Source: Atopobium sp.
GTDB lineage: Bacteria; Actinomycetota; Coriobacteriia; Coriobacteriales; Atopobiaceae
Direction: 5' to 3'
Assembly (NCBI GenBank): GCA_015259105.1
Contig: JABZGZ010000002.1
Coordinates: forward strand, 30,597 to 47,536
DNA: 16,940 bases
The notes beneath the pieces are model-generated. The model was not told the origin of the DNA. It did no database searches and was given only the letters and a program-made list of their open reading frames with translations. Each line of letters opens with the position of its first letter. Position 1 is the stretch's first letter. Below are positions 1 to 7,370 of the stretch, piece by piece. The translations under genes were made by a program, and so were the position numbers.

Positions 1-207
1 CTTGTACGCTACTTTATGAAAGGCAATACCTTTACCATTCCCGAGGCAGTTATTCTGGGTGTAGGTTGCCTGGTAGCCTTTATTGTTTCGCTGGTTATGG
101 TTCGTGCGCTTATGGGCTATGTCCGCAAGCATGATTTCAAGCCTTTTGGCGTGTATCGCATTATTCTGGGTATTGCAGTTATCGCATACTTCCTGCTTGT
201 TAAGTAA
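1..207 (+). CDS. uppP: Undecaprenyl-diphosphatase UppP, C-terminal end (5' truncated by window)
   Basis: The reading frame is open from base 1 and stops at TAA 205-207, so this is the 3' end of a longer gene. UppP (BacA) is a multi-pass membrane enzyme that dephosphorylates undecaprenyl pyrophosphate to recycle the lipid carrier for peptidoglycan and wall polymers; it also gives bacitracin tolerance. The visible part has a hydrophobic helix (VILGVGCLVAFIVSLVMV), then the family's typical loop and last helix: a KHDFKPFGVYRIILG stretch and a short hydrophobic end. This H-x-F-K-P-F-G-x-Y-R-I pattern is what I recognise as the UppP C-terminus. The catalytic region lies outside the window. An internal ATG at base 16 is not the start, because the coding pattern continues upstream of it. 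A strong terminator follows directly. Confidence 0.85.
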   Translation, partial: LVRYFMKGNTFTIPEAVILGVGCLVAFIVSLVMVRALMGYVRKHDFKPFGVYRIILGIAVIAYFLLVK

Positions 208-242
208 GTTTTTAACTGATAAGCGTTACAACATATGCATTC

Positions 243-273
243 AAGCGCGGTGAGTTTCTCGCCGCGCTTTTTT
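243..273 (+). terminator. Rho-independent terminator of uppP
   Basis: A 12-bp stem pairs AAGCGCGGTGAG (243-254) with CTCGCCGCGCTT (258-269), with one G-U pair and a TTT loop. A run of six T follows the last C of the arm (268-273). It lies 36 nt after the uppP stop and insulates the surface-protein gene downstream. Confidence 0.9.
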
Positions 274-366
274 ATGCCAAAACATATGGAAAATACGTGG
301 AAAACCTATGAAAGATATATGTAATCGCTCTGGGTTCATTTACTAAGAGTTGCCTTGTCCTATATG

Positions 367-395
367 CTCTTACAGCTGAATTTTGGCCGTAAGAG
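367..395 (+). repeat. Inverted repeat in the leader of the surface-protein gene
   Basis: CTCTTAC (367-373) is perfectly repeated in inverse as GTAAGAG (389-395). Inside it, after one mismatch, GCT (375-377) can pair with GGC (385-387) around a GAATTTT loop. The element lies 25 nt before the AGGAGGT ribosome binding site (420-426) and has no T-run, so it is not a terminator. It could be an operator or a 5' UTR stem-loop. A TATATG at 361-366 is a possible weak -10, but no convincing -35 is visible. Confidence 0.45.
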
Positions 396-429
396 TACGT
401 AATTACTTGTAATAGTTCCAGGAGGTTTT

Positions 430-1950
430 ATGCGCCATATTAAGACGCTTCAGAGAATTGCGTGTGCACTTGCACTTGCGTTTGTTGCAGTTCTTGCAGT
501 TTCTGCACCAAAGCTTGCATTTGCAGATTCTATTGATACATCTACGCCAGGTGTAAAGGTTTCTGTTTTCTCGGCTGACGGTAATGCCGATACATCCAGG
601 GTTCTTACAGACAACCCTCAGCGTTCTGGCCACCAGACTCCTGTTCCTGGTCAGTATGGCGAGATTGTTGTTCGCGTTGGCCAGACCATTAGAGACACTG
701 GTGCGTATTCCCACTACACCACCACTCGTCCTGGTTTTGCTCCTTTTGGCGTAACCACTACGCTGGTCACCGCAGGTGCTTATCCTGAGCTTCCTGCTAC
801 TGACTATGACTTCACCTATGCTTTCTACGGAAACAGCAATACCGTAACTAACAATGGTGGTCAGTTCTATTTTGAGTTTACCGGTCGTAAGGTAACCCCT
901 ACTAACCAGCCTGTTACGGCATTCTTCCTTGTTACTATGCAGGGAGATTCCTCTGATCCTGCTAACGTTGGCGGTAACACCACGCACCTTATGTGGGTTG
1001 GCTATCACATCCACGTTATTCCAGCAGAGACCACCCCAACTCCAACTCCAACACCTACGCCATCTGCAGTTAACCAGCTTATTTACGACGCAAACGGTGG
1101 CACCATCTACGGCAACGCAACCTATACAGAGTCCAAGACTCCAAACAACCCCCGTACCTATGGTTTTGCTGAGTACAACATCATTGAGGACCAGCCAGTT
1201 CGCGATGGTTACAAGTTTGAGTTCTGGAAGCGTTCTTACGTTGATAACCACTTCCGCTATGTTGGTGCTTCTGCTGTTCCTGCAGATGCAAACAACAACC
1301 CAGCTGGCGATAAGCGTTATGTTTCTGAGACTACTGTCTTTAACATGAGAAGCCCTTATACCCTGACTGCTGTTTGGAACCAGGAGTATGAGCTCAGCTA
1401 CGACGCAAACGGCGGTACTGGTGCTCCTGAAGCACAGAGCGGTTACTTTGGTATTGATAGCAACACCGCTGATTCTCTTACCGATCCTAAGAACGAGACT
1501 GTCTCTGCTACCGTTCCAACTCGCGATGGCTACGTCTTCAAGGGTTGGAAGCTTGATGGCACCACCTATCAGGCAGGAGACCAGGTAACCCTTACTACCA
1601 CCACTCCTAAAGTTGTTCTTGTTGCAGAGTGGGAGCCAGAGCCAGTTGCTCCTGTTACCCCAGAAAACCCTGCTACTCCAGAAAATCCTGCTACTCCAGA
1701 AAACCCTACTACTCCAGAAAACCCTGGTACTCCAAGCACTCCTGGTACCCCTGGTGGCCCTCTTGCACCAAGTTTCCCAGGCGCTCCAAATCCTGCAGCT
1801 ATCCCATACTATGGCGGTCCTGCACTTCCATACACTGGCGATGAGAACCACACACTCAGCGCCATCGTTATGGCATGTGTTGCAGGTGGCGTGATTGCTC
1901 TGGCAGTTGTTGCTCGTGCAAAGAGCCGTCAGGCAAACTCAACAAACTAA
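430..1950 (+). CDS. LPxTG-anchored surface protein with two Listeria-Bacteroides (YDANGG) repeats
   Basis: This 506-aa protein is exported and probably linked to peptidoglycan by a housekeeping sortase. Residues 1-32 form a signal peptide (basic start, hydrophobic core, AFA cleavage before D33). Residues 33 to about 198 are a domain I do not recognise. A Thr-Pro linker (about 201-211) leads to two modules opening with YDANGG at Y219 and Y324, each with a DGYxFxxW core and ending in an AVW or AEW strand; this is the Flg_new/InlB B-repeat-like fold. A spacer with four PENPxT hexapeptides (411-434) follows. The end is LPYTGD (466-471), a hydrophobic helix and an RAKSRQ basic tail, a complete sorting signal. 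AGGAGGT at 420-426 sets the ATG. Such modules are common in host-associated bacteria; a role in adhesion is inferred. A terminator follows, so it is probably a single-gene unit. Confidence 0.88.
   Translation: MRHIKTLQRIACALALAFVAVLAVSAPKLAFADSIDTSTPGVKVSVFSADGNADTSRVLTDNPQRSGHQTPVPGQYGEIVVRVGQTIRDTGAYSHYTTTRPGFAPFGVTTTLVTAGAYPELPATDYDFTYAFYGNSNTVTNNGGQFYFEFTGRKVTPTNQPVTAFFLVTMQGDSSDPANVGGNTTHLMWVGYHIHVIPAETTPTPTPTPTPSAVNQLIYDANGGTIYGNATYTESKTPNNPRTYGFAEYNIIEDQPVRDGYKFEFWKRSYVDNHFRYVGASAVPADANNNPAGDKRYVSETTVFNMRSPYTLTAVWNQEYELSYDANGGTGAPEAQSGYFGIDSNTADSLTDPKNETVSATVPTRDGYVFKGWKLDGTTYQAGDQVTLTTTTPKVVLVAEWEPEPVAPVTPENPATPENPATPENPTTPENPGTPSTPGTPGGPLAPSFPGAPNPAAIPYYGGPALPYTGDENHTLSAIVMACVAGGVIALAVVARAKSRQANSTN
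1660..1731 (+). repeat. Four tandem 18-nt repeats coding PENPxT
   Basis: Four near-identical 18-nt copies of the pattern CCAGAAAACCCTGCTACT run in frame and encode PENPAT, PENPAT, PENPTT and PENPGT. They form a proline-rich wall-spanning spacer just before the sorting signal. The unit is a multiple of three, so copy-number change would alter spacer length without breaking the frame. Confidence 0.85.
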
Positions 1951-2018
1951 GCATACGTTTGGAGTAGATGATCTTCTCGCCATACGTGTAGAAGTTCACT
2001 AGCAGCGTTTATGCAGAT

Positions 2019-2049
2019 AAACCGGTCTTCTTGTGAAGGCCGGTTTTTT
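2019..2049 (+). terminator. Rho-independent terminator after the surface-protein gene
   Basis: AAACCGGTCTTC (2019-2030) pairs with GAAGGCCGGTTT (2035-2046) over 12 bp with one G-U pair and a TTGT loop; six T in total end at 2049. It separates the surface protein from the pcrA operon. Confidence 0.9.
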
Positions 2050-2081
2050 ATTGTGGGGGCAACAGAAACAATCGCAATTAA

Positions 2082-2103
2082 TGTCCGGTTATCGGGGTAC
2101 ACT
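2082..2103 (+). promoter_or_regulatory. Putative promoter/operator upstream of pcrA (TGTCCGGTTAT-TC-GGGGTACACT element)
   Basis: TGTCCGGTTAT (2082-2092) is followed by GGGGTACACT (2094-2103). The TACACT part could be a -10 hexamer preceded by a G-rich extended -10, but there is no recognisable TTGACA-like -35 at 16-18 nt. Closely related strings lie upstream of the amaP and pit genes, which is the main reason to list it. The interval between the preceding terminator and the pcrA ATG is only 89 nt, so the pcrA promoter must lie here if there is one. Confidence 0.4.
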
Positions 2104-2138
2104 TTTACTCTAAGAATGATTGACACAAGGATGGCGTA

Positions 2139-4577
2139 ATGCAGATTGATCTTGAAGGTTTAAATCCTGCCCAGCACCAGGCAGTTATGACAACTCAAGG
2201 ACCCTTGCTGGTTCTTGCAGGAGCTGGCTCGGGTAAGACGCGTGTTCTGACGTTTAGAATTGCGCACATGATTGCCGATGAAGGCGTTCGTCCTTGGCAG
2301 ATTCTGGCCATTACGTTTACAAACAAGGCCGCAGCAGAGATGCGTGAGCGTCTTGAAGCGCTGCTGCCTAACAATATTCGTGGTATGTGGGTTTGCACGT
2401 TCCACGCTATGTGTGTTCGTTTGCTCAGAGAAGATGGTGAGCGTCTTGGCTATGGTCCCAATTTTGCTATCTACGATGATGACGATTCAAAACGCCTGGT
2501 AAAGACTATTCTGTCTGATTTAGATATTGACGTCCGTCAGTTCCCGCTCAACTCCATTCGTTCTAAGATTTCTGCTGCTAAGAACGCACTTCTGTATCCT
2601 GATGATGTAGAGGCTCAGGCAGCAAGTCCTATGGATCACGTGGTGGCTCGTGTATATCGTGCGCTCCAGACGCGTCTGGGCAAGGCAAACGCTATGGACT
2701 TTGATGATCTTCTCATCAAGGCGTTTGAGCTGCTCTCCAAGTACCCAGACGTGCTTGCTAAGTACCAGGAGCGTTTCCGCCACATCAACGTTGACGAGTA
2801 TCAGGATACCAACGGCGTCCAGTATGCAATTACCAAGCTTTTGGCATCCAAGTATCGCAATCTTATGGTCGTTGGTGATGATGACCAGTCCATTTACTCA
2901 TGGCGTGGCGCAGACATCAAAAACATTTTGGCGTTCGAGAAAGACTATGAGGAAGCGGTTGTTGTTAAGCTGGAGCAAAACTACCGCTCAACGGGTCATA
3001 TTTTGGCTGCTGCCAACGCTGTTGTTGCGCACAACTCTCACCGTAAGCCAAAGCGCCTCTTCACTGATGAAGGAGATGGCGAGAAAATCCAGGTGTATCA
3101 GGCATCCGATGAGCGTGATGAGGGCGCATGGATTGGCTCTGAGATAGAAAAACTGCACGATAAGGGCACGTCATACGACAATATTGCCGTGTTTTATCGT
3201 ACTAATGCGCAGTCTCGTATTCTTGAAGATATGCTGCTGAGAGCCGGTGTTCCTTACAAGATTGTGGGCGGCACTCGATTCTTTGATCGTGCAGAGATCA
3301 GAGATGTTATGGCATATCTCAAGGTAGTTGTGAACCCCGATGATGATATGGCTGCGCTGCGTGTTATTAACACGCCTCGTCGTGGTATTGGTGCAACCAG
3401 TATTCAGAAGATTCAGACATACGCACTGCATAACGGCTTGTCGTTCTTCTCGGCATGTGAAGCATGCGTGATGGAAGAAGGCATTTTTACCGCAAAGGTA
3501 AGAAATGCGCTGGTAGAGTTTACGTCAGCTATTGAGCACGGCCGTCATATTGACGGTGAGCTTGATGAGGTTGTAGAGGCAATTATTGACCGCTCGGGTC
3601 TTATTCGTGCACTTGAGGCAGAGCATACCATTGAGGCTGACGGGCGTATCGAGAACATTCGAGAGTTCTTTGGTGTTGCAGCAGAGTTTGATGAGTCTCA
3701 CGACGACGTTGAAGAAACGCTTGAGAGCCTGCAGCAGCTCAGAGAAGCTGGAGCGCTTGATGCGCAAGATGCAGCTTCGCTGAGTGAGGCTGGCTTTGAT
3801 GCTGCTACTGGCGTACTCGCTGGTGCTGCTGTAGAGACGGCTCCTGCGCCTCAGGAGGAGAGTTTGCATCCGCAAGTTGCGGCAGAGAAGCTGCCGGCCT
3901 TTATGGAATGGCTGGCGCTTCGCTCTGACCTGGATAGCTTGGATGGTTCTACCTCTGCAGTAACGCTCATGACCATTCACGCTGCAAAGGGTCTGGAATT
4001 TCCTGCAGTTTTTGTTGCTGGTATGGAGGAGGGAATCTTCCCTCATGCAAATTATGAGGCAGAAGCAGCTCAGTTAGAAGAAGAGCGCAGACTTGCCTAT
4101 GTTGCTATTACGCGTGCGCGCAAGCGTCTGTATTTGACGTACGCATCTACTAGAAGGACTTACGGCTCTGTTCAGGCAAATCCTGTATCGCGTTTTGTAG
4201 GAGAGATTCCTCAAGAGCATGTAAAAGCTATTGGTGTTGGTTCTGCAGGTTTTTCTGGAGTTGGTTGGGCAAAGCGAGGAGACCGTCATGGAACCTTTGG
4301 TTCTGGTCGCGGCTCCGAGGTCTACGGTGGAAACGTTTTTGGTTCTCGCACGCGCTCTACCGGCGGTGCTCCAGCTCCACGTACAGCTCCTATTCAGAAA
4401 GACCCAGCCCGCGCTTCTGCAAGTTTTGCTGTGGGAGACCAGGTTTCTCACAAGACCTTTGGCCCAGGCATTGTTTTGGCAGTTCAGGGCGATACTATTG
4501 AGGTTAAGTTTACGCGTACTAATAAGACAAAGAAGCTCATGAAGGGCTTTGCTCCAATAGTTAAAATTGAGGGATAG
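2139..4577 (+). CDS. pcrA: ATP-dependent DNA helicase PcrA/UvrD
   Basis: This 812-aa SF1A 3'-5' helicase is expected to act in nucleotide excision repair, in removing recombination intermediates and at transcription-replication conflicts. Motifs appear in family order. The Q motif LNPAQHQAV (8-16) binds adenine. Walker A is GAGSGKT (28-34). Motif II is VDEYQDT (218-224). Motif III is GDDDQSIYSWRG (246-257), followed by LEQNYRST (motif IV). Near the C-terminus are HAAKGLEFPAVF (motif V) and VAITRARKRL (motif VI). The last ~50 residues (from about 763), with VGDQVSHKTFGPG and a KKLMKGFAPI end, match the PcrA Tudor-like domain known to contact RNA polymerase. The protein is longer than the usual ~720-750 aa, partly because of an Ala/Glu-rich stretch around residues 535-580. 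It heads a tight operon; the next gene starts 2 nt after its stop. Confidence 0.96.
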   Translation: MQIDLEGLNPAQHQAVMTTQGPLLVLAGAGSGKTRVLTFRIAHMIADEGVRPWQILAITFTNKAAAEMRERLEALLPNNIRGMWVCTFHAMCVRLLREDGERLGYGPNFAIYDDDDSKRLVKTILSDLDIDVRQFPLNSIRSKISAAKNALLYPDDVEAQAASPMDHVVARVYRALQTRLGKANAMDFDDLLIKAFELLSKYPDVLAKYQERFRHINVDEYQDTNGVQYAITKLLASKYRNLMVVGDDDQSIYSWRGADIKNILAFEKDYEEAVVVKLEQNYRSTGHILAAANAVVAHNSHRKPKRLFTDEGDGEKIQVYQASDERDEGAWIGSEIEKLHDKGTSYDNIAVFYRTNAQSRILEDMLLRAGVPYKIVGGTRFFDRAEIRDVMAYLKVVVNPDDDMAALRVINTPRRGIGATSIQKIQTYALHNGLSFFSACEACVMEEGIFTAKVRNALVEFTSAIEHGRHIDGELDEVVEAIIDRSGLIRALEAEHTIEADGRIENIREFFGVAAEFDESHDDVEETLESLQQLREAGALDAQDAASLSEAGFDAATGVLAGAAVETAPAPQEESLHPQVAAEKLPAFMEWLALRSDLDSLDGSTSAVTLMTIHAAKGLEFPAVFVAGMEEGIFPHANYEAEAAQLEEERRLAYVAITRARKRLYLTYASTRRTYGSVQANPVSRFVGEIPQEHVKAIGVGSAGFSGVGWAKRGDRHGTFGSGRGSEVYGGNVFGSRTRSTGGAPAPRTAPIQKDPARASASFAVGDQVSHKTFGPGIVLAVQGDTIEVKFTRTNKTKKLMKGFAPIVKIEG

Positions 4578-4579
4578 CC

Positions 4580-5362
4580 ATGGTATTGATGCATGACGGT
4601 TTGATTTTGGGTCTTACTCCACAAGATTTCATTTTTAAGCTGGTTATCTTTGTTGTTGTGTTCCTTGTGGCTTTTCTTGTAGAGCGCTTTGCAATAAAAC
4701 TCTCAAAAAAGGCCTTGGACTCTTCAAAGCTGCCGTCAGCATCTATTTTTGTCAACATACTACGTGGAGTTATCTGGACGTTTGCTATTCTTGCTGTCCT
4801 ACAGCCTGTCTTTGGTATTCAACCAACAGCTTTTGTGACCGCTTTGGGAGTTACGTCCATTGCTCTCTCTTTTGGTTTACAAGACACCATTTCTAACCTG
4901 GTGGGTGGATTGGGCCTCATGCTGGGAGGTGTAGTTAAACCTGGAGATAAGGTAAGCATTGGAACTATCTCCGGTGAGGTTATTGACATGAATTGGCGCT
5001 CTACCATAGTTCGTGCTCGTGGAGGTAGGGTAGACATCATTCCTAATTCAGTACTTAATAAAACAGCACTTGCGCATCGTACCAGGTGGGATATGACAGA
5101 GGTGCCCATTAATATAGTGCTTAAACCAACCGTTGATCTGAATGCGGTAACGCAAGAAATAACAGAAATTGTTCAAGAGGTAGTTGCACCTCAGCTTGAT
5201 AGAACACTTCCTATTGAGGTTGAAGCATCAAGCATTGCAGAGACAGGTATCAAGGTAATCATTCATGTTCACGTCAAAGATGATGCAAGCGAAATGAGTG
5301 TACGAGACAAAATTGTAAGAGCCCTGGCTGGTTCCAGTTGGCTTGCAGGAGTAGGAGCCTAA
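4580..5362 (+). CDS. Small-conductance mechanosensitive channel, MscS family (3-TM type)
   Basis: This 260-aa membrane protein should open under membrane tension and release solutes after hypo-osmotic shock. Two hydrophobic helices in the first ~80 residues precede the pore-lining helix. That helix begins at LGVTSIALSFGLQDTISN (from residue 89) and continues into VGGLGLMLGG, the counterpart of the MscS TM3 with its small-residue packing. Next is the beta domain with KPGDKVSIG, GEVIDMNWRST and DIIPNSVLN, the last being the conserved PN-S/A-x-L/V signature. The C-terminus is a short alpha/beta domain. The start ATG lies 2 nt after the pcrA stop, with GAGGGA at 4569-4574 as ribosome binding site; an in-frame ATG at 4589 is a possible alternative. 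The stop lies 1 nt before the next ATG, so translation of the three genes is probably coupled. Confidence 0.9.
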   Translation: MVLMHDGLILGLTPQDFIFKLVIFVVVFLVAFLVERFAIKLSKKALDSSKLPSASIFVNILRGVIWTFAILAVLQPVFGIQPTAFVTALGVTSIALSFGLQDTISNLVGGLGLMLGGVVKPGDKVSIGTISGEVIDMNWRSTIVRARGGRVDIIPNSVLNKTALAHRTRWDMTEVPINIVLKPTVDLNAVTQEITEIVQEVVAPQLDRTLPIEVEASSIAETGIKVIIHVHVKDDASEMSVRDKIVRALAGSSWLAGVGA

Positions 5363-5363
5363 T

Positions 5364-6062
5364 ATGAAAATTGGAATTATTGGAGCCATGGAGCCAGAGG
5401 TTGCGCTGCTAAAAGAGCAGATGACCATTGAGCGCACCTACGAACAGGCTCGTATGCAATTTGTTGAAGGTCTTTTGGGAGAAGTTCCTGTAGTTGTTGT
5501 ACAGTCGGGAATTGGCAAGGTCAATGCGGCGGCATGCACGCAGATTCTGATTGATACGTTTGCAGTAACACACGTTATTAATACCGGTATTGCAGGGCTT
5601 TTAAACCCTGAGCTACAGGTAGGGGATATTGTCATCTCTTCAGATTTAGTTCAACACGATATGAACGTTGGTCCTCTCAATTTTGCTGCTGGTCAAATTC
5701 CAGGCCTTCCGGTCTTCTCGTTTACAGCAGATGAGGGTCTTGTTGAACATGCTCTTGCTTCGGCCAAAGAAGTAGCTCCTCAAATGCAGGTTATTTCTGG
5801 CCGCGTTGCTTCAGGAGATCAGTTTGTAAGTTCATCAGAGTTAGCAGACCACATCTACACAACGTTTGGTGCTGACTGTTGCGAGATGGAGGGCGCTTCA
5901 ATCGCCCAGGTTGCTTGGCTTAACCACACACCGTTTGTGGTGATTAGGCTTATGTCCGATAAGCCCGGCACTACTTCAAGCGTTGATTATTTGACGTTTG
6001 AGCGTGAGGCTTCTGAGCGCTCTGCCAGAATTACTGCAGCTATTATCAAAAAGCTTGCCTAG
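5364..6062 (+). CDS. mtnN: 5'-methylthioadenosine/S-adenosylhomocysteine nucleosidase
   Basis: This 232-aa cytosolic enzyme removes adenine from MTA, S-adenosylhomocysteine and 5'-deoxyadenosine, clearing by-products of methylation, polyamine synthesis and radical-SAM reactions. Length and motifs match the MtnN/Pfs family. It begins KIGIIGAMEPEV with the proposed acid E12, then has GIGKVNAA, the TGIAGLL loop, SGDQFV, the nucleoside-binding CCEMEGA (E174 and E176) and the late SDKPG with D199. E176 and D199 correspond to E174 and D197 of the E. coli enzyme with a 2-residue shift. The gene starts 1 nt after the mscS stop, using AGGAG at 5353-5357 inside the mscS 3' end. Co-transcription with a helicase and a channel suggests a housekeeping operon, not a dedicated pathway. 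No luxS lies next to it. Confidence 0.95.
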   Translation: MKIGIIGAMEPEVALLKEQMTIERTYEQARMQFVEGLLGEVPVVVVQSGIGKVNAAACTQILIDTFAVTHVINTGIAGLLNPELQVGDIVISSDLVQHDMNVGPLNFAAGQIPGLPVFSFTADEGLVEHALASAKEVAPQMQVISGRVASGDQFVSSSELADHIYTTFGADCCEMEGASIAQVAWLNHTPFVVIRLMSDKPGTTSSVDYLTFEREASERSARITAAIIKKLA

Positions 6063-6083
6063 TAACCTGAGGTGTCCTTTTGA

Positions 6084-6128
6084 GGCAGCTCTTCTGGGTT
6101 AACTGGGCAGCTCTCCCGGGTCAGTTTG
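6084..6128 (+). repeat. Imperfect 22-nt tandem direct repeat upstream of the phosphate transporter
   Basis: Two adjacent copies both begin GGCAGCTCT and share a GGGT core: unit 1 at 6084-6105 and unit 2 at 6106-6127/6128. The 22-nt period is about two helical turns, as expected for a dimeric regulator binding one face. The same segment could instead fold weakly (AACTG at 6101-6105 with CAGTT at 6122-6126, plus GGG/CCC, before TTTGCATTTTT) and act as a poor terminator of the mtnN operon. I cannot decide between these. The rest of the 200-nt gap has a small palindrome, ATGTTT-TT-AAACAT (6190-6203), and a TGTCCCGTTAT at 6229-6239. Confidence 0.45.
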
Positions 6129-6228
6129 CATTTTTCATAAGAGGGAAGTCAGGGCGTAAGAAACAACTTGCACTTATTTAGCTATTCGAATGTTTTTAAA
6201 CATAATTGAACGATACTTCGATTATCAT

Positions 6229-6239
6229 TGTCCCGTTAT
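6229..6239 (+). promoter_or_regulatory. TGTCCCGTTAT element upstream of pit
   Basis: This 11-mer differs by one base from TGTCCGGTTAT upstream of pcrA and is close to TGTCCGGTATT upstream of amaP. It ends 23 nt before the pit start codon. The GGGGT half seen at the other two sites is absent (GAAAG follows), so this may be a partial site or chance. Confidence 0.25.
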
Positions 6240-6262
6240 GAAAGTGGTTTGAAAGGTACCGA

Positions 6263-7312
6263 ATGATAACCCTCGGACACTTTTTTGAGATGATGGTTGC
6301 CAATCCGTTTTTGGCCCTCGTCATTGTCCTTGTTTTTGGATGCATTTTTGTAAATGGTGCAACCGACGCGGCTAATGCTATTGCAGAGGCTGTTGGAACT
6401 CGTTCAATTAAAGTTAACCATGCAATTATCATGAGTGTTGTATGCAACTTTGTTGGTTTGGTGGCTATGTGCCTCATTTCAACTGCAGTTGCAGACACAA
6501 TTCTGGGCATGGTTGACTTTGGTAGCAATAACCATGAGGCTCTTGTTGCTCTTGCCGCAGGCTGTGTTGGTATTGTTACTTGGGCAGTAGGAGCTTGGGC
6601 TTTAGGTATTCCAACTTCTGAGTCACACGCCCTTATTGCAGGTCTCACCGGTGCAGCACTTGCTATTCATGGTGATTTTGGTGCAGTTAACTGGGGCGAG
6701 TGGAGCAAGGTTTTAATTGGTCTGCTCTTCTCAACCACATTAGGTTTTGCCGCTGGTTGGATTATTGTTAAAGCAATTAACAAGCTTTGCGTTAACGTTG
6801 ATCGACAGCGCGCTGATGAGATGTTTGGCCATTTGCAGGTTGTTGGCTCAGCATTTGTTGCGGCTATGCATGGTGCACAGGACGGTCAGAAGTTCATGTC
6901 CATTGCTATGCTTGCAATTGCACTTTCCGCAGGTCATGGAGCTGCTGGTGCAGATGTGTTCCCGCTCTGGCTGCAGGTACTGTGTGCTGCTCTTATGTCT
7001 ATCGGTACTGCAATCGGCGGAAGAAAGATTATTAAAAAAGTCGGAATGGAAATGGTAAAGCTTGAGCGTTATCAGGGCTTTGCTGCGTCCTTCTCGGCAT
7101 CTGCATCTTTGCTGCTTTCCACACTGACCGGTCTTCCTGTTTCAACAACTCATACAAAAATGACCGCCATGATGGGTGCGGGTGCTGCAAAAAATATTCG
7201 TTCAGTTAACTGGGGCGTTGCAAAAGAAATGGTAGCAGCATGGGTGTTTACTTTCCCTGGCTGCGGACTTATTGGTTTTCTTTTTGCAAAACTGTTCCTG
7301 ATGATTTTCTAA
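6263..7312 (+). CDS. PiT-family inorganic phosphate permease
   Basis: This 349-aa integral membrane protein is a low-affinity transporter of phosphate, usually as a metal-phosphate complex driven by the proton or sodium gradient. It carries both inverted-repeat PiT signatures. The first is NGATDAANAI (31-40) followed by AVGTRSIK, with PTSESHALIAGLTGAALA later in that half. The second half has GLPVSTTHTKMTAMMGAG from residue 290. Hydrophobic helices fill the rest and an acidic-basic loop lies between the halves. AAAGG at about 6250-6254 serves the ATG. It is followed after 58 nt by a DUF47 gene, the standard PiT partner, and the two probably share one transcript ending at 8053. Whether the 22-nt repeats upstream are phosphate-responsive cannot be told from sequence. 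Confidence 0.94.
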   Translation: MITLGHFFEMMVANPFLALVIVLVFGCIFVNGATDAANAIAEAVGTRSIKVNHAIIMSVVCNFVGLVAMCLISTAVADTILGMVDFGSNNHEALVALAAGCVGIVTWAVGAWALGIPTSESHALIAGLTGAALAIHGDFGAVNWGEWSKVLIGLLFSTTLGFAAGWIIVKAINKLCVNVDRQRADEMFGHLQVVGSAFVAAMHGAQDGQKFMSIAMLAIALSAGHGAAGADVFPLWLQVLCAALMSIGTAIGGRKIIKKVGMEMVKLERYQGFAASFSASASLLLSTLTGLPVSTTHTKMTAMMGAGAAKNIRSVNWGVAKEMVAAWVFTFPGCGLIGFLFAKLFLMIF

Positions 7313-7370
7313 GTACGTATAACTGTCTTTTACGAGTTCTATTGAACCACTCAACTTTATTGGAGGATTC

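Noticed and set aside
403..1851. 482-aa minus-strand ORF opposite the LPxTG surface protein
   Set aside because: It is a shadow of the + strand codon bias. It has Trp/Cys/Ser/Arg-rich low-complexity sequence, no ribosome site, and the + strand frame has a full signal peptide and sorting signal.
1952..1987. Direct repeat CATACGT (1952-1958 and 1981-1987) after the surface-protein gene
   Set aside because: It is only 7 nt long, lies between a stop codon and a terminator, and has no other structure; probably chance.
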